This document shows, one piece after another, positions 23,601 to 35,040 of a stretch of DNA of 64,000 bases (the first letter of the stretch is position 1; every line of letters starts with the position of its first letter). The stretch lies in contig CM030711.1 in the NCBI GenBank assembly GCA_017979445.1, positions 16,260,922 through 16,324,921 of the forward strand, written 5' to 3'. Position numbers and translations under genes: made by a program. This DNA is from Akebia trifoliata (lineage: Eukaryota; Streptophyta; Magnoliopsida; Ranunculales; Lardizabalaceae). The notes under the pieces are model-generated. The model had not been told where the DNA came from and searched no databases. It saw only the letters and a list, made by a program, of their open reading frames with translations.

Positions 23601-24021
23601 CACACATTACAAAAATTAATCAAAAGATTTTTTTCCTTTTATTATTTTTTTAAAAAACGTCCAAGGATAGATCAACGCGTGCCCAATTACAATAAAAAAA
23701 AATCAACGATCTCCCTGCTTCAACCACCATTAATCCATTTTTAATAACCTCAATCTTTTGAAATTTTGCATTATTTAGGGTCACCCTAAACGAACCTCAA
23801 TTGGATTAAAAAAAATAAAAAATAATGCTTGATTGAATCATAACAATAATATGCCAAAATATCAAATATTCAAAGTCCAAACGCATAATCAATAATCGAA
23901 CCAAAAATAACAACAAATAGATAAAATAAACAGCTAAACAAACTAAATAAAATAAAAAACATTCTAGGTCACTTTAACAATGCTCTCATACTTGGGATTT
24001 TTCAAGTTTGATCCTCAATGG
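20601..24021 (-). other. Long untranslated leader of element 1
   Basis: No gene recognised in 3.4 kb. It contains AT-rich degenerate repeats (GGAAAATATTTTCTT) at about 20690-20810. A segment shared with copies A and B lies at 20990-21375. Another segment (TTTGATATACC.., ..GACCG(A/G)(G/C)CACG(T/C)ACTAGT) occurs in three diverged copies between about 21060 and 21700. Poly-A/poly-T tracts follow. It lies between the PBS and the extra ORF. Confidence 0.55.
20990..21375 (-). promoter_or_regulatory. Conserved leader module shared with copies A and B
   Basis: The plus strand reads TAGACATAGTCTATCCCCCT, then CGTA, GGCACTGGTTTTGATCAA and GTGCAATTG. Equivalent sequence in the same order occurs at 40050-40165 and 61850-61965, always between the PBS and the first gene. 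TAGAC-ATA-GTCTA is a small hairpin. Function unknown; a packaging, dimerisation or translation signal is a guess. Confidence 0.5.
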
Positions 24022-24039
24022 TCCCCAGTGGAGTCGTCA
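24022..24039 (-). promoter_or_regulatory. Primer-binding site of element 1, tRNA-Arg type
   Basis: The minus strand reads TGACGACTCCACTGGGGA next to the 5' LTR. It is complementary to tRNA-Arg 3' sequence TCCCCAGTGGAGTCG plus CCA, with one difference in the CCA region. Confidence 0.8.
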
Positions 24040-24040
24040 C

Positions 24041-25746
24041 TAAAAGCACCCTCGATCTACGGGGTGTGTAGGTTTGGGAGTCGCCACCTAATTATTACGG
24101 TCTAGGAACCAAACTTGTACTCTAAACGGATAAAAACAACTAATCTACTATAAAATAACTGAGTTCGAAGATCAAATTACGAGGTTGGAAGGTGTTAGGC
24201 ACCAACCCCGTCCGGTAAACGCCGGTCTCTACTAATTCTCAAATAAACTACATTGCTAAAAAAAAACCTAAGTAATAATATAAAAAAATAAGAAATTTGT
24301 ATTCCTTTCTGAAGACAATGGTCTTGTTCCCTCAGATCTGATAGAGTAACTCCTTATACAGTACTCCTCGTTTCGTTTTGTCTCCAGATCTGATTTTTGA
24401 TCTCCGAGGTAAGGTATCTCTTTCTTAGATCTGGATTCTTTTAATTTTTTTATGAATTTCTAGGTATTTTTGAAGGGCTTCTGGGTGTTTTTCAAGTTAA
24501 AATTGAAGTATGGGTGTTAAGTAAGGAGTTAGGACTTCAAAATTAGGGTTTTTGGGCGGTTAGGGAAGCTTTTTTACCTACTTCTCTTAGGATTTTCTAT
24601 TTGATACTAAAATAGGGTGTTGGGACCCCTATTTATAGATTTTTTAAATGTTTGTTTAGATAGAATTAGTGTTTAATTATAATTCTTTTAGTTAGAGTTA
24701 TATTTTAATTATAATTGTTTTAGGTAGAGTTATATTTTAGTTAGAATTATATTAAATAGAGTTATTATTTAATTAGGATTGTTAAATAGAATTATTATTT
24801 AATTAGAACTCTATTAGGATTTTGAGTTTTGGTCTTATTTGACTGACTTTAAGATTTTGACTTTAGTTTTACTTGATTGACTTTAATATCTTGACTTTAG
24901 TCTTACTTGATTGACTTTAATTTTGACTTTAGTCTTACTTGATTGAATTTAATATCTTGACTTTAGTCTTACTTGATTGACTTTAATTTTTTGGAGAACC
25001 CCCTCTATTATATCTTTAATTCTTTGGACCCCCAAATGGAGGGGTCCTTGAATAAATATCTTGGCAACCATCAACAATTTTGCCTAAGAGCTTGATTGAT
25101 CGATTTTTTTGGTTTAAAATTTTAAATTAATTTTATTAATATTTCATTTTAATTATTTAATATTTTATTTATAAATTTTAAAATTTTTAATTATAAAAAT
25201 TGTAAAATTATCGTTTTACCTTCGGAGAGCACTTTTTGTGTTTCAAGTCGATTTTTGATGTTCTAGGATGTTTTAGAATCAATTTTTCGTAAGGAATTCA
25301 ATGAAAATATTGGTTTGTGTGGAATGGTCGTGAACTTTATGAGGGATATTTTCGTAATTTTGTCGAATTCTATGAAAATTGGTAAAATAATTTATTTGAT
25401 TTCGATTTGTTATTTTATGTGTTTGAATAGGTTTTCCTAAGCGTAACGTAGGTTCTAGGGATGTTTTAAGGTTAGGGGTATTTTGGTAATTTGATCAATT
25501 TTTAGTGATTTTTATCGTGAAACTTTTTTTTGTCTACAAGATGATGATTTCTATGTTTCTAGGGTCATATTTTCCTAGCGTAGCGTGGTTTCTACAGTTT
25601 TTTCAGTTCAAGATACCTCATCCGGATTTCTGAGACATATCTGGTAACAAAATAAAGCATTGGAATAAACATCCATCATTTGGGAACTGTTACGATCGGG
25701 TTAACGAGTTGATTAATCAAGCAAGTGCAAAAATGGGGTGTCTACA
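24041..25746 (-). repeat. 5' LTR of element 1
   Basis: Plus-strand ends are TAAAAGC and GTCTACA. It is longer than its partner because of a segment at about 24350-24470 that includes AGATCTGATTTTTGATCTCC. A TATA box (TATAAATA, minus strand) lies at 24630-24637. It carries the same TTGACTTTAGTCTTACTTGA tandem units at about 24850-24990. Confidence 0.9.
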
Positions 25747-25751
25747 CCGAG

Positions 25752-26087
25752 ACAAGTATGAATGAAGAATTGATAGCACAAAAACTTGATTGGTTAGATG
25801 AAACTCGAGAGCAAGTAACAGAAAGTCTTGCACGGTATCAACAGCCATTAAAACAATCTTGTGATCAAAAAGTGCGAAAGAAGGCATTCATGGTTGGAGA
25901 TATACTGCTACGAAAGTTATTCTCCAACATACGAGAGCTTAATAGTGGGAAGCTTAGAGAAAATTGGAAATGACCATACGTCGTGTATTGAATAAGAAAG
26001 GCCGGAGTCTATTACTTAAAAACTAGAATAGGATATGTAATAACGACATCATGGAATGCCTTTAACGTCAAAAAGTACTATCAATAA
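25752..26087 (+). pseudogene. Integrase fragment of element 2, part 2 (C terminus)
   Basis: Continues the integrase broken at 8456. Readable segments are MNEELIAQKLDWLDETREQV, VRKKAFMVGDILLRK, and near the end SWNAFNVKKYYQ followed by TAA (26085-26087), the usual C-terminal signature of this integrase group. One frame difference exists at the junction and stops lie near 25970-26000. Confidence 0.85.
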
Positions 26088-26204
26088 AGTTATTTTCTCA
26101 ATTCTCAATAAATACAGATTATTTTATTATAAAAGTCTTGTATTATTCTAAGATCCAAGCCTGATCTAGGATTTCGATCGATTTATCTATTATTTATCAA
26201 AGTC

Positions 26205-26475
26205 TTGGCCCGTTATACCGTGTGAGGTTGGTTTAGCGAAAGCCTTGGCCCATCATGGGAATTGAGCCCCCAACCGTATGGGGGTTGGTTTAGCGAAGGC
26301 CTTGGCCCATCATAGGAGTCAAGCCCAACCGTGTGAGGTTTGTTTAGTGAAAGCCTTGACCCGTTATGACAGTCGAGTCCAACTGTATAGGGGTTGGTTT
26401 AGCAAAAGCCTTGGCCCGTCATGTGAGCCAAGCCCAACCATATGAGGTTGGTTTAGCAAAAACCTTAGTCTATTA
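26205..26475 (+). repeat. Tandem repeat, about 61-bp unit, 4-5 copies
   Basis: The unit is CTTGGCCCGTCATGGGAGCC, then AAGCCCAACCGTATGAGG and TTGGTTTAGCGAAAGC, repeated with drift. It sits between the integrase stop and the 3' end of the antisense gene of element 2. Confidence 0.8.
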
Positions 26476-26944
26476 TGGGAGCTAAGCTGGATTTAGGACA
26501 TCAATCGACTATTTTAGTAGTTGTCTAAGTCTTGGATTGTTTCGAGATCCAAACCCGATTTAAGACTCCAACTGATTATTTTATTATTCATCAAATGTTT
26601 GGCTCATCATATGAGTCAAGCCCGATCTGGGACTTCAATTGGTTCTATTATTATTTAGCTAAGTATTAGGTCATTCTGATTATTGGCCTATTAGGGAGCC
26701 TAGTACGGCAATCTAGTAGTGTAAATAATGGGACAATCATTAGGTATTCAGACTATTATAGATCCGAGGAAATTGCCTTGCGAAATTGAAAGAAAAAATA
26801 CGTTTTCATTACATAAACGAAATCTATTACATTCAACTAAGTTTTTTTTTTTATTTTAACAAAAACATTAAAGATCGGCATCATAGGGAGTATGTTCATT
26901 TTTTAAGGAGCCTTGACAGGATTGGTAGGACCAGCAACAACCTT

Positions 26945-28627
26945 CTAGGGTTGCTCGACCTTCTTCAATTTGGCCTTGAGGTTGTTGTAGGCCTTCTCCC
27001 AAGCCAACTTCAAGTCGTCGAGTTAGGCTTGAAGGAGTGCAAGCTGGTCCTCAAGTGCTTTCTCTTTCTCCGCCTCCTTGGCCTCCAACTGTCCCTGACT
27101 AGGGCGAGTTTTCCCTCAACCAATTCTAAATAATTCCTCACCTCAAGCTTTTTTTTTAGCAATGGAGCTTCGATTTCATAGAGTCTAGGTTGGCCTTAAG
27201 CTTCACATTGTCGGATGTAGTGATGTCCCTCTCACTCTGCAACTAATGCACAACTACCTCAACGTGATTGTGGTCAATTAGGGTTGCATTTTATGATTTC
27301 TTAAGCTTCTGGACGCTGTGTTGAACTTGAAAAGAGAACAAGGTTTAGATCCTAGTAGTTAAATATTGAATGAAACTTTGAAAATCGAAAGGCTTATCGC
27401 GACTAGAGCCCGGAACACGTCATTGGGTTCTTCACGAAGTATTTGTTGGTCATCGCTATGTCTCTCAAAAGACAACACGATTCGAACATTGCCCACGCCA
27501 CCCGAGAATTACAAAGTAAGAAGCATTGATTCGTGATTGGTTGGCCAACCATGAATGGGGAAACGATCCAAGGATAGGCCGAGGGATCGCTACCTCTAGG
27601 CCCTGACCTGATAGTAGACGTTGAGGCCTAGCACGGATCGACAGGAATAAGGAACGGAGTTGCTGGTGCAATGTTAGGGACCCCGAAGGGGCTTGGAAGG
27701 TCCGGTAGTAGAAGACCAGGGGTCAGTACCCCTTCTCAACCCCTTTAGCAAAGGCATTTCATCTCCTCTCAAGGTGGGGAGAAGGTGCCCCCTTCACCAC
27801 CTCATCATTGAAAGCATCAGAGTCAAATATTGGAGCCAACTGATTTGATCGAAAAGCTATGTCTTCATTGTTAGAAGGTCGGTGCGTAGAACTCGAACAT
27901 CGTATTTGCTCACCCTTCGCACAGGAGTGTACAGGAGCAAGGAACTCGGTAACACGATGATAGAGTTCCGCGTTAAAGAGAAGATGTGTACTGATCATCG
28001 AATCACCGACGATTTTATTTTTCCTCGGACCTACAACCATAAAAAGACAAGAGTTAAAACTTGGGAAACAGAATGAGAAATTGCAAAAGGATTAAAACTA
28101 GAAAACTTACCAACTTCGTTGAATGCGAATGGAAAAAATTCATTCTTGTGTGTGCTCTCCTATAGACTAGTCAGCATGATCGAGAACAAAAACCAATTTT
28201 TGTCTGAGTCAAGAAGCTCAAACAAAGATAATTTCCCTCTCCTCTTATTCAAGTAGAAGTACTTTTGCTTCTTAGGGAATCTCCTTAGAGAGAATTGGGC
28301 TCTTATATCCAGAAGCCTGAGCTGAAGACCTTCTTTCAGTCAAGTATTCATTCGCTCGATACCATCAATAAGGTAGTAGAAGTTACCATTTTTTTGGTCG
28401 AAAGCCCTCTGGTAGAAGTTTAAGACTTCCTGAGTTAACTTACTTAAAGGAACTCAAAGACTAGCCTTAAACTATCCCCAGTATACCATTGTGGCACATA
28501 GGGCAAAGTACTGAGAAAACGAAGGCTCATCCATGAAAGAGGTGCCCACGTCATTAGGGATATCGTAAGTACTCCTGATCTCAAGCAATAGAGGGCGTAG
28601 GGGGATATAGGAATTTCCCCTGGCCAT
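26945..28627 (-). pseudogene. Antisense spliced gene of element 2 (coiled-coil protein, family unrecognised)
   Basis: It runs opposite to the element. The start ATG at 28627 opens MARGNSYIPLRPLLLEIRST; later segments are LTQEVLNFYQRAFDQ and KYFYLNKRRGKLSLFELLDS. A GT-AG intron at 28031-28110 (GTAAGT ... TTGTAG) joins AFNEV to GPRKNKIVGDS without a frame change, so splicing was once real. The C-terminal part (27300-26945) is heptad-rich (QLEAKEAEKEKALEDQLALL, LKLAWEKAYNNLKAKLKK), a coiled coil ending at a TAG (26945-26947). Several in-frame stops, for instance after MVYWG, show it is dead. The layout (globular N terminus, coiled-coil C terminus, antisense after integrase) parallels the two antisense genes of copy B. 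Confidence 0.6.
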
Positions 28628-29231
28628 GAAAGAAGATGAAAAAGAAAATAAGTAAAAGTTGAGGAGAGGGGTGAGTTTTTGTTCTTTAATCTTGTGGTTG
28701 AAGGAAAAACGGGAAACATGAATGTTGGTGAAAAAGACTTGCTAGCGTCGAGCTAGTGAGAACGTGAAAACAAGAAGCTAGAAGACTAATGAGAAATAAT
28801 AGAAAGTAAAAAAGTAAAAAATGGTGAACGAAAGGGAAGGGGATATATATAGACCTAAGAAACTTGAGATGCACGACAAATGAAAGGCCCAGATACACTC
28901 GTAAAAAGAGGCAATAATGAGTAAGACATCGCATTAATTGGCATAGTAAACAAGACAAAGAGTGCGAACATGTGTGCGAAACCGACCAATGACGAAGCAA
29001 CACGTGTATATGGCACATAAATATGCCACAGAATAAAGTAGTTGATAGCGCGCCTTATGAAGGAAATCATTCAAAGCGCTGCCTTGGAAGTTCGAATGGT
29101 TGGACTTCAAATTTATTGCTATTAATGGGAAACTATCGATCAGGCGTCCAACAAGATATCGCCAAGCGTCCACCATTAATTATATTATTCAGGGTCTCGG
29201 ATAAAGATCCAAAACCCCGAGAGGGGTATTA
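28628..29231. other. Upstream flank of the antisense gene, to the 3' LTR
   Basis: No ORF recognised; it would hold the promoter and leader of the antisense gene (minus strand). The minus strand has TATATATATCC near 28850, a possible TATA element. On the + strand the polypurine tract CCCGAGAGGGG lies at 29216-29226, just before the LTR. Confidence 0.45.
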
Positions 29232-29683
29232 TGGAGGATATTTCTCGAAAAAGCGACACGTAAAAATCTCAAGGAATTTTAGTCGAAGGACCAAATAACA
29301 TGATGCCCCAACTGATCATTCGAATTACTAGTAAGCCGGTTTGCCAAGCTTCAAAGGTGTGGAGCTCGAAATAAATCATGCAAATTAGAGAATATGTAAC
29401 AACTTTCACGGAAATCAAGTAAATCCCTAAACTGGCGTAACCGCTCAGACGGGAATCATGGAGAAAATCTGGGAAAATCTAAAGGCAGAAACCCCTATAA
29501 ATACAAGAATACAACAAGCCAAAAAGATATGCAATTTCCTCTCCGAAAATATTCTACACTACTAGTGCTAGAAATTGACTTGGGTGTCGGAGTGGTATTG
29601 TTGCAGGCCCTCTTAGGAGTACATAAAAAAGAGAACTCTTTTCTAGAAAGGATCACGAGGTAGAGCAAACTTTTGCATCTACA
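29232..29683 (+). repeat. 3' LTR of element 2
   Basis: Partner of 7441-7893. It retains TATAAATA at 29496-29503. It ends GCATCTACA, followed by the target pentamer GAGAT. Confidence 0.75.
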
Positions 29684-29773
29684 GAGATCATCCTTACAAA
29701 AAATCAACCCATTTTGAAACTTCTAACCCCTATTTTGAAAATTTTTTGACTCTCTTAAGGCCTCCAACGCTTA

Positions 29774-30099
29774 TCATATATATATGGGAGCGGTTCGGAG
29801 GTTTTAAACGAAACCAAGTTTCGTTCCAAGTTTTTTTGTCCGTTAGATATATATACATCTGATGGTTCGGATGAAGTAAACGGTTTTAAAGTAAAAAACA
29901 TAACGTAATTACAATTACCCCCTATCCCCTATTCTAATGGACTTATTCTTTTAAAAATCCCTCACAACACATCCTTCTCTTCTTCAAATTGAAACCAAGT
30001 TACAGAACCTATTTGTAACCTATTCGAAATCGAAACTCTTTCCCACTCACTTTCTCTCTCTCTCTCTCTAAACCAAGTTCTAGTTCGAACGACCCCTCC
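29774..30099 (+). other. Possible left end and leader of a FAR1-type transposon or gene
   Basis: After a (TA)n stretch the sequence starts GGGAGCGGTTCGGAGG, a G-rich start of the kind seen at Mutator-like terminal repeats, followed by CT-rich leader-like DNA. A solo LTR is inserted at 30100; the interrupted CT-rich leader resumes at 33271. No matching right-hand terminal repeat exists in the window. Confidence 0.35.
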
Positions 30100-33000
30100 T
30101 GTAAAACCCCGAATTTTTAATTCGTATCTCGAGGAAATAAATAGTGGAATTTTAAGAAAATCTTGAAAGTAGGATTCAGGGGTAAAATTTTAGGATGTTT
30201 CTGATCATTTTTAATGGAATCTGACCTCACCATTAGATTCAAAATGATCGAAAAACATAGTTTAACCTATAAGCACGTTCAAATGCGAGTCCAAATATAA
30301 AAGTTGTAAAATCCTCGATTACCGGGTCGGACTAGGCTAAAATAGTGACTTTTTATTAGAGTAATAATTTTTAAAATTCGATTATACCATTGGGTTCATA
30401 ACGAAAAATTATTCAACATAGAATATTTATTTGTCATTTTTGGAGATCAGGAAGTCGAATTATCGCCAAAAATGAAAACGACATCAAGTTTAGGGGTCAC
30501 ATCAGGCCAAAAATGTAAAATTTTTATGGAGACATAATTTGTAGAAATTGACTATACCATTAGATCCGGAACGAAAAATTAGGTGAAATAGAGTATTCAT
30601 TTGTTAGTTTTGGAGTCTGGATGATCAAGTTATCATCGATCGAAACAATTGACAAAATACCGAATTCGTCCCACATTTTATTTAAATAATATTTTTAATT
30701 TTTTTTATATGTCATCTTCCCCAACACGTCCATACGGCCGAGACATATAAAAAACAAATTTTTTTTTTCTCTTCGATCTTCCATCTCAAATCTCTCACAA
30801 ACGGCTCGCCGTCGACGATCGACGCAGAAGGGAGAAATATCCGCAGCTACGTTCTCTACAAAATCCACCCAACCTTTCTTCGTTTCACTTTCTATTTCAC
30901 CCGATATCGTCAAAAATCAGCCGTATTTGGATACGGAAATTTCGAAACTTTGACCTCGGATTTCATCCGTTTCGGGGTCAAATCGCTTTCCGACGTAGAA
31001 GGGAGAAACGTCCGCCGTCTCATTCTCTACATAACCCACCTAAATTCCTTTCGTTTTCTCATCTTTCTCACCCCGTATAGTCAAAAATCAGCCGTATTTT
31101 TATACGGAGATTTCGTAACTTTGACCTCGGTTTTCATCGATTTCGGGGTCAAACTGTCTTTCGCCGTAGAAGGGAGAAGAGACGAGCACATCGAGATCTT
31201 CGAAACCACCAAGCCAGTTTCGAAAATCAGCCGCTTCGAAGTTCGGTCTGTCTCGATTTCCGTGCCAATTGTCTCGATTTCTGCTCAAACGCTTCGATCC
31301 TTTCGCCTGAAGATTGTAAGGAACTCTCAATTTCTATTAGTAATCATAGATTGTGAAAATTGCATTTAGAATTTTATCTGAAAATTTTTGATGTATTTCC
31401 AAAATATAGAATTCTTTCGTTATTTCAAAATTCACGCTAGAAAATGCATGTTTGATATGTTTAATTGTATTTTTTAACAAATCATACGTGGGTGGCATAT
31501 TTTAACGGGTTATTTCTATCAATTGGGTCTTGTGCACTGCTCGGACCCCGTTTTGATATAAAATTTGTTTTCTTTGTCAATATTATTGATAAAAATAAAT
31601 TCGTTAGTTGGAAAATGTGATTTAATATTCAATGAACTCATATTGAGTTGATGAATATCAGAAAATGGATGTTTTATTGAAGAGATTGAAAATTGTAAAA
31701 ATCGAAAAAAAAGGAAAAAGGGTATGAAACGGTAAAATGTCAGAGTCACACCCGAGGGGTAATGTCTGCATTTTACGTTGTTGTGTTGTGTGCAGGTTGG
31801 TGAACAGATATCCAGGGATAATATTGTTGGTTGCATGTTTTTTTAAATTTCTGTTAGCGCGAGGCGCTCCGTTATGTTATTTATTTTAGGCCGGGTGGCC
31901 ACACTTGCATGGTAGGAAACTGGATATCTATTCTCAACCTTGTATTGTTAATTTCTCTTTTGTTTTCAAATGAAAATAATATATATATATATATATATGT
32001 ACCTATTTTGTGAGCTGTTAAAGAGTTTGTGAATGCCTGAAGGGATAGTGCGCCATATCATCCGGAGTGGTGTACTATCCTGGGATGTACGGTAGGGACC
32101 ACCAAGCTCATACGTGGTATGGGACGCGTATGAGAGTGGAGTCACAACTGGAATCCGGGTTTATTCCTCTCTATCTTTACCAGTGAACTTGTAATGTAAA
32201 GGTGGTCATATACGAATGGTTTGTATATTTGGGAATCACATGTACGCCTGATAGGCATAGACGAAGATGATGGTCAGTGATCACTAACAATCTATAGTAG
32301 TCGAACGTTCTGACACATCGAAAAGAGACCCATTGCTTACGGTCACGTCAAACGGCCAGCCTGACCGGATAAATGGTCAACCAAGCGTGGTAAACAGCGA
32401 CCAGCCACAAAATCAGGAACTAAAAGCCAGAAAGAATTGTAACATCATGTCCGACTGGGAGCGATCCAGTCGTGAATCTCAACTCTCTAATTCCAATACT
32501 CCACCATTGTGTATTATGTATCTGTTGCTTTACTTTGATATATAAAATGAAATGAATGTTTAATGTTTCCATTTGATCAATTAGATTTGTACATAAAGAA
32601 AATGGTATAGTGAGTACTGTTGATTGATGTAATGTCAGTTTTAAAATGTTTAGTTGCTCATCCCTGGCTATATGTACCAGTTAATCGTAGTTTATGATGT
32701 AAAGCTTTGATTATTTTAAAATGGTTCAGTATGCTTATTCGTTCATGCTAGGAGGGGTTATTGGCAGAAATTGTTTGTTTCCCTACTGGGTAACCATTGT
32801 TACTCACCCTTTCCTTCTCTATTTTTTTTAGTTTCAGATTCAGAGCTTGGCGAGGCAAGTATAGAGTACGAATGAGGATCATCTGGTTGGTCAGATAGAC
32901 AACCAGAGTTCGTCACCTGGTAAGTACTAGGGCTATACCCCCTAGTGGTGTCAATTCCCCCAGGTAGTTTTATGGATTCTGTCTTGAGTATTAGGAATTC

Positions 33001-33265
33001 TGTTAGAGTGAGAAATTTTGTATAATCCTGTATTCTGGTTATTCTTCCGCACTCTGATCTTTCGTACGTTATTAGACGTGTATAAGCTTCCGCTAGTATT
33101 ATATTTTGTATATGTATGCAGGATTGTATGTCGTTTATCAGGTGCAGGTTGAACGCCTTGGAATGCTAACATAAACAGAGGAGACCATGCCGAAATTTCG
33201 AGGTGCCACTTAGTACCTCGAGATCTGACATGGGGATTTGTGTTAGCGTTCGGCGGGGCGCCACA
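30100..33265 (+). mobile_element. Solo LTR, 3166 bp, target duplication CCTCC
   Basis: It begins TGTAAAACCCCG and ends GGGGCGCCACA, so its ends are short inverted repeats. CCTCC occurs immediately before (30095-30099) and after (33266-33270). No primer site, polypurine tract or protein motif is found inside, as expected for a solo LTR left by LTR-LTR recombination. No second copy is in the window. It contains a partial tandem repeat of about 172 bp at 30810-31185 (GTAGAAGGGAGAAACG and CAAAAATCAGCCGTAT..ATACGG recur) and a (TA)n tract near 31978. Strand is arbitrary. Confidence 0.75.
30810..31185. repeat. Tandem duplication of about 172 bp inside the solo LTR
   Basis: AGAAGGGAGAAA recurs at about 30825, 30998 and 31169. 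Between them the sequence CAAAAATCAGCCGTATTT..ATACGG..TTTGACCTCGG..TTTCGGGGTCAAA is repeated. A 139-codon open frame across it matches nothing I know. Confidence 0.7.
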
Positions 33266-33270
33266 CCTCC

Positions 33271-35040
33271 CATCTCTCCATCTCTCTCTCTCTCTCTCTC
33301 AAGTTTCAATTCAAACAACCAAATGATATCACCGTCTTCTTCACTTTCTCTTGCTATCACCATCTCTCTTTCAAGTTACAGACATCTGTTTAAACGATTC
33401 GGAGCCATCGTCGTCTTTTTCACTCTCAACCCTCGTCTTCTTCATGTACTCTTCTTCACGCATTCTCAGGTTTGTGATATTCACCAATAGAGGAAAACGA
33501 TTGGGTTTTTTTTGTTGATTGTAGTTGTTGAAATTCTTATCAACTAATATTGAAGCAACCACTTTCACCACCATTAACCTATTGATATTTATATATGCAC
33601 ATTGAAAATTTTGATCAATTGGACCATTTTCATTCCACACTTGAGATGAAGTTGATTGGTTCCTTGCACTCCAAAATATTTTTGATTTTCATCCTTTGAC
33701 ACTACAATGGCAGATCTGAGCACATTATATTGCGTAGTTACTAAACTATATAGCGCCTTTGTAAAGTTTGTTTTAACCTGCAGCAAATAACAATTGGCTT
33801 ACTTAGAATCATTTGGACAAATAAATATGGTATGTACACATACACAAAAGTGAAATTGGATTTGTACTTGAATGTGTGAAGATCCAATTGTAAAACTGAT
33901 AAAAATCATGAAATGTCTATTGTTATCATATATGCTTTACGTTTTATATCACATTGTATTATTAACTTCCAAACATGCCAATGTAACTTATTACATTTTA
34001 AATTATAAGAAATTTGAAAGAGATACAGAGATGACCATGAATAGAATTACTTTTACAAACAAACATGTAATCTTCTTTTTTTTATATCAATGAATTGGGT
34101 GGGGCCAATCATACCCCCTAATTATCGATTAAAAATAAAAAAGGTTACACGACAGTAAATTTGAACTAATTCAAGCTTCTTGTTCTTGTGTACCTGATTC
34201 TGGTTTGAGAATCTCTAGAGCTTTTGAAGAGTGGAAAATAGACAAGCTACCATCCTTCAATTGTCAATATATGCTAGTTAAAATTACCAACTTCTATACA
34301 TAGTGGATTGAAAAAGAAAGAAAAAAACTGTTAGGGAACATTTCTTGGTGTCAAAGGGAATTGTTGCCTAGAATTTGTGAATTTAAAATCCTTGAATTTT
34401 ATTTGAATCCCTCATATTAGAATTCCCATTTTACCTTCTTCAGTGTAAGATTCATGATTCTTATGGTTAATAGTATTACTCGAATGGTTTAGATGGCGAT
34501 GAGAATGCCCTTGCAGGTATCATATTGAGACCATCTTCTTTCTAGTGAGGCTAGTATAGATGCTTCGTCTGGTTTTCCACAATGTGAATTTAATACTCCA
34601 AACATTAATACGTGAGATGCTAAAAGTGACTATACTTGATTTTGGATGTTAGATATATTAAGAAAATATGTTTGGCAGTGGAATAGGTGTTGTTATTTAT
34701 GATCTTTGGTGTCTCTAAAGCTAGTTTATGTTATGATTGATGGTGAATTGAAAGAAATTGTCAGTAACACGTAAGACTGACTATTGTCCTATTTTTTTAA
34801 TAGCAAATGTATTTAGTGATTTTCTTGAGATTTATCATCATTCTTTTGGCATTCTATATTTGCTTTAATGGTTCTATTTTAACATTTCTTTAACTTGACT
34901 ACAAATTGAACCAAACCAATGGTATCTATGAGTTGTAAGAATTAATGAAATGTTAAAATTGAATCATTTGTAGTTTATTGATCTTTTATCAGTTGTAACA
35001 GTCCATCATAGATAAGATTGGTGTTGACAAAGATGGATGA
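33271..35040. other. CT-rich leader, then AT-rich intron-like stretch
   Basis: (CT)n sequence near 33280-33300 continues the leader interrupted by the solo LTR. A possible exon end (ATTCTCAG followed by GTTTGTGAT near 33465) leads into about 1.5 kb of AT-rich DNA with no recognisable ORF. This looks like the intron ahead of the FAR1-like segment. Confidence 0.4.

Larger units (their letters stand above)
8457..25746 (-). mobile_element. Element 1: 17.3-kb Tat/Ogre-like Ty3/gypsy retrotransposon
   Basis: LTRs are at 8457-10082 (3' in the element's sense) and 24041-25746 (5'). A perfect 5-bp target duplication, CCGAG, lies at 8452-8456 and 25747-25751. The primer site (24022-24039) and polypurine tract (from 10083) show minus-strand orientation. 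Order in sense: LTR, PBS, long leader, extra ORF, gag, protease, linker, RT, RNase H, second RNase H, integrase, repeat-rich 3' region, PPT, LTR. The extra ORF before gag and the dual RNase H are known marks of the Tat lineage (Ogre group). All coding parts contain stops or shifts. Confidence 0.9.
7441..29683 (+). mobile_element. Element 2: degenerate Ty3/gypsy LTR retrotransposon, interrupted by element 1
   Basis: LTRs of about 450 bp lie at 7441-7893 and 29232-29683. The flanking pentamers are GAAAT (7436-7440) and GAGAT (29684-29688), one mismatch, and the MITE context predicts GAGAT as the original site. Without the nested element 1 it is only about 5 kb: gag, protease and RT are absent and the interior starts directly in integrase. 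Downstream of the integrase, on the opposite strand, is a spliced gene (26945-28627). Confidence 0.75.
7175..29773. mobile_element. Foldback MITE split in two by nested LTR elements
   Basis: The left part (7175-7440) begins GGTGGCGTTTGGAG and contains GAAG(T)TTTGGAATGGGCTGAT and internal GATCATCC palindromes. The right part (29684-29773) carries the inverted equivalents (CCCATTTTGAAACTTCTAAC, GGCCTCCAACGC). Removing 7441-29683 and one copy of the target duplication restores a continuous palindrome like that at 4980-5010. It is related to the foldback element at 4728-5106. Confidence 0.65.

Noticed and set aside
30950..31369. 139-codon + strand ORF inside the solo LTR
   Set aside because: Spans the 172-bp tandem duplication and has no recognisable motif; the opposite strand is also open over part of it.
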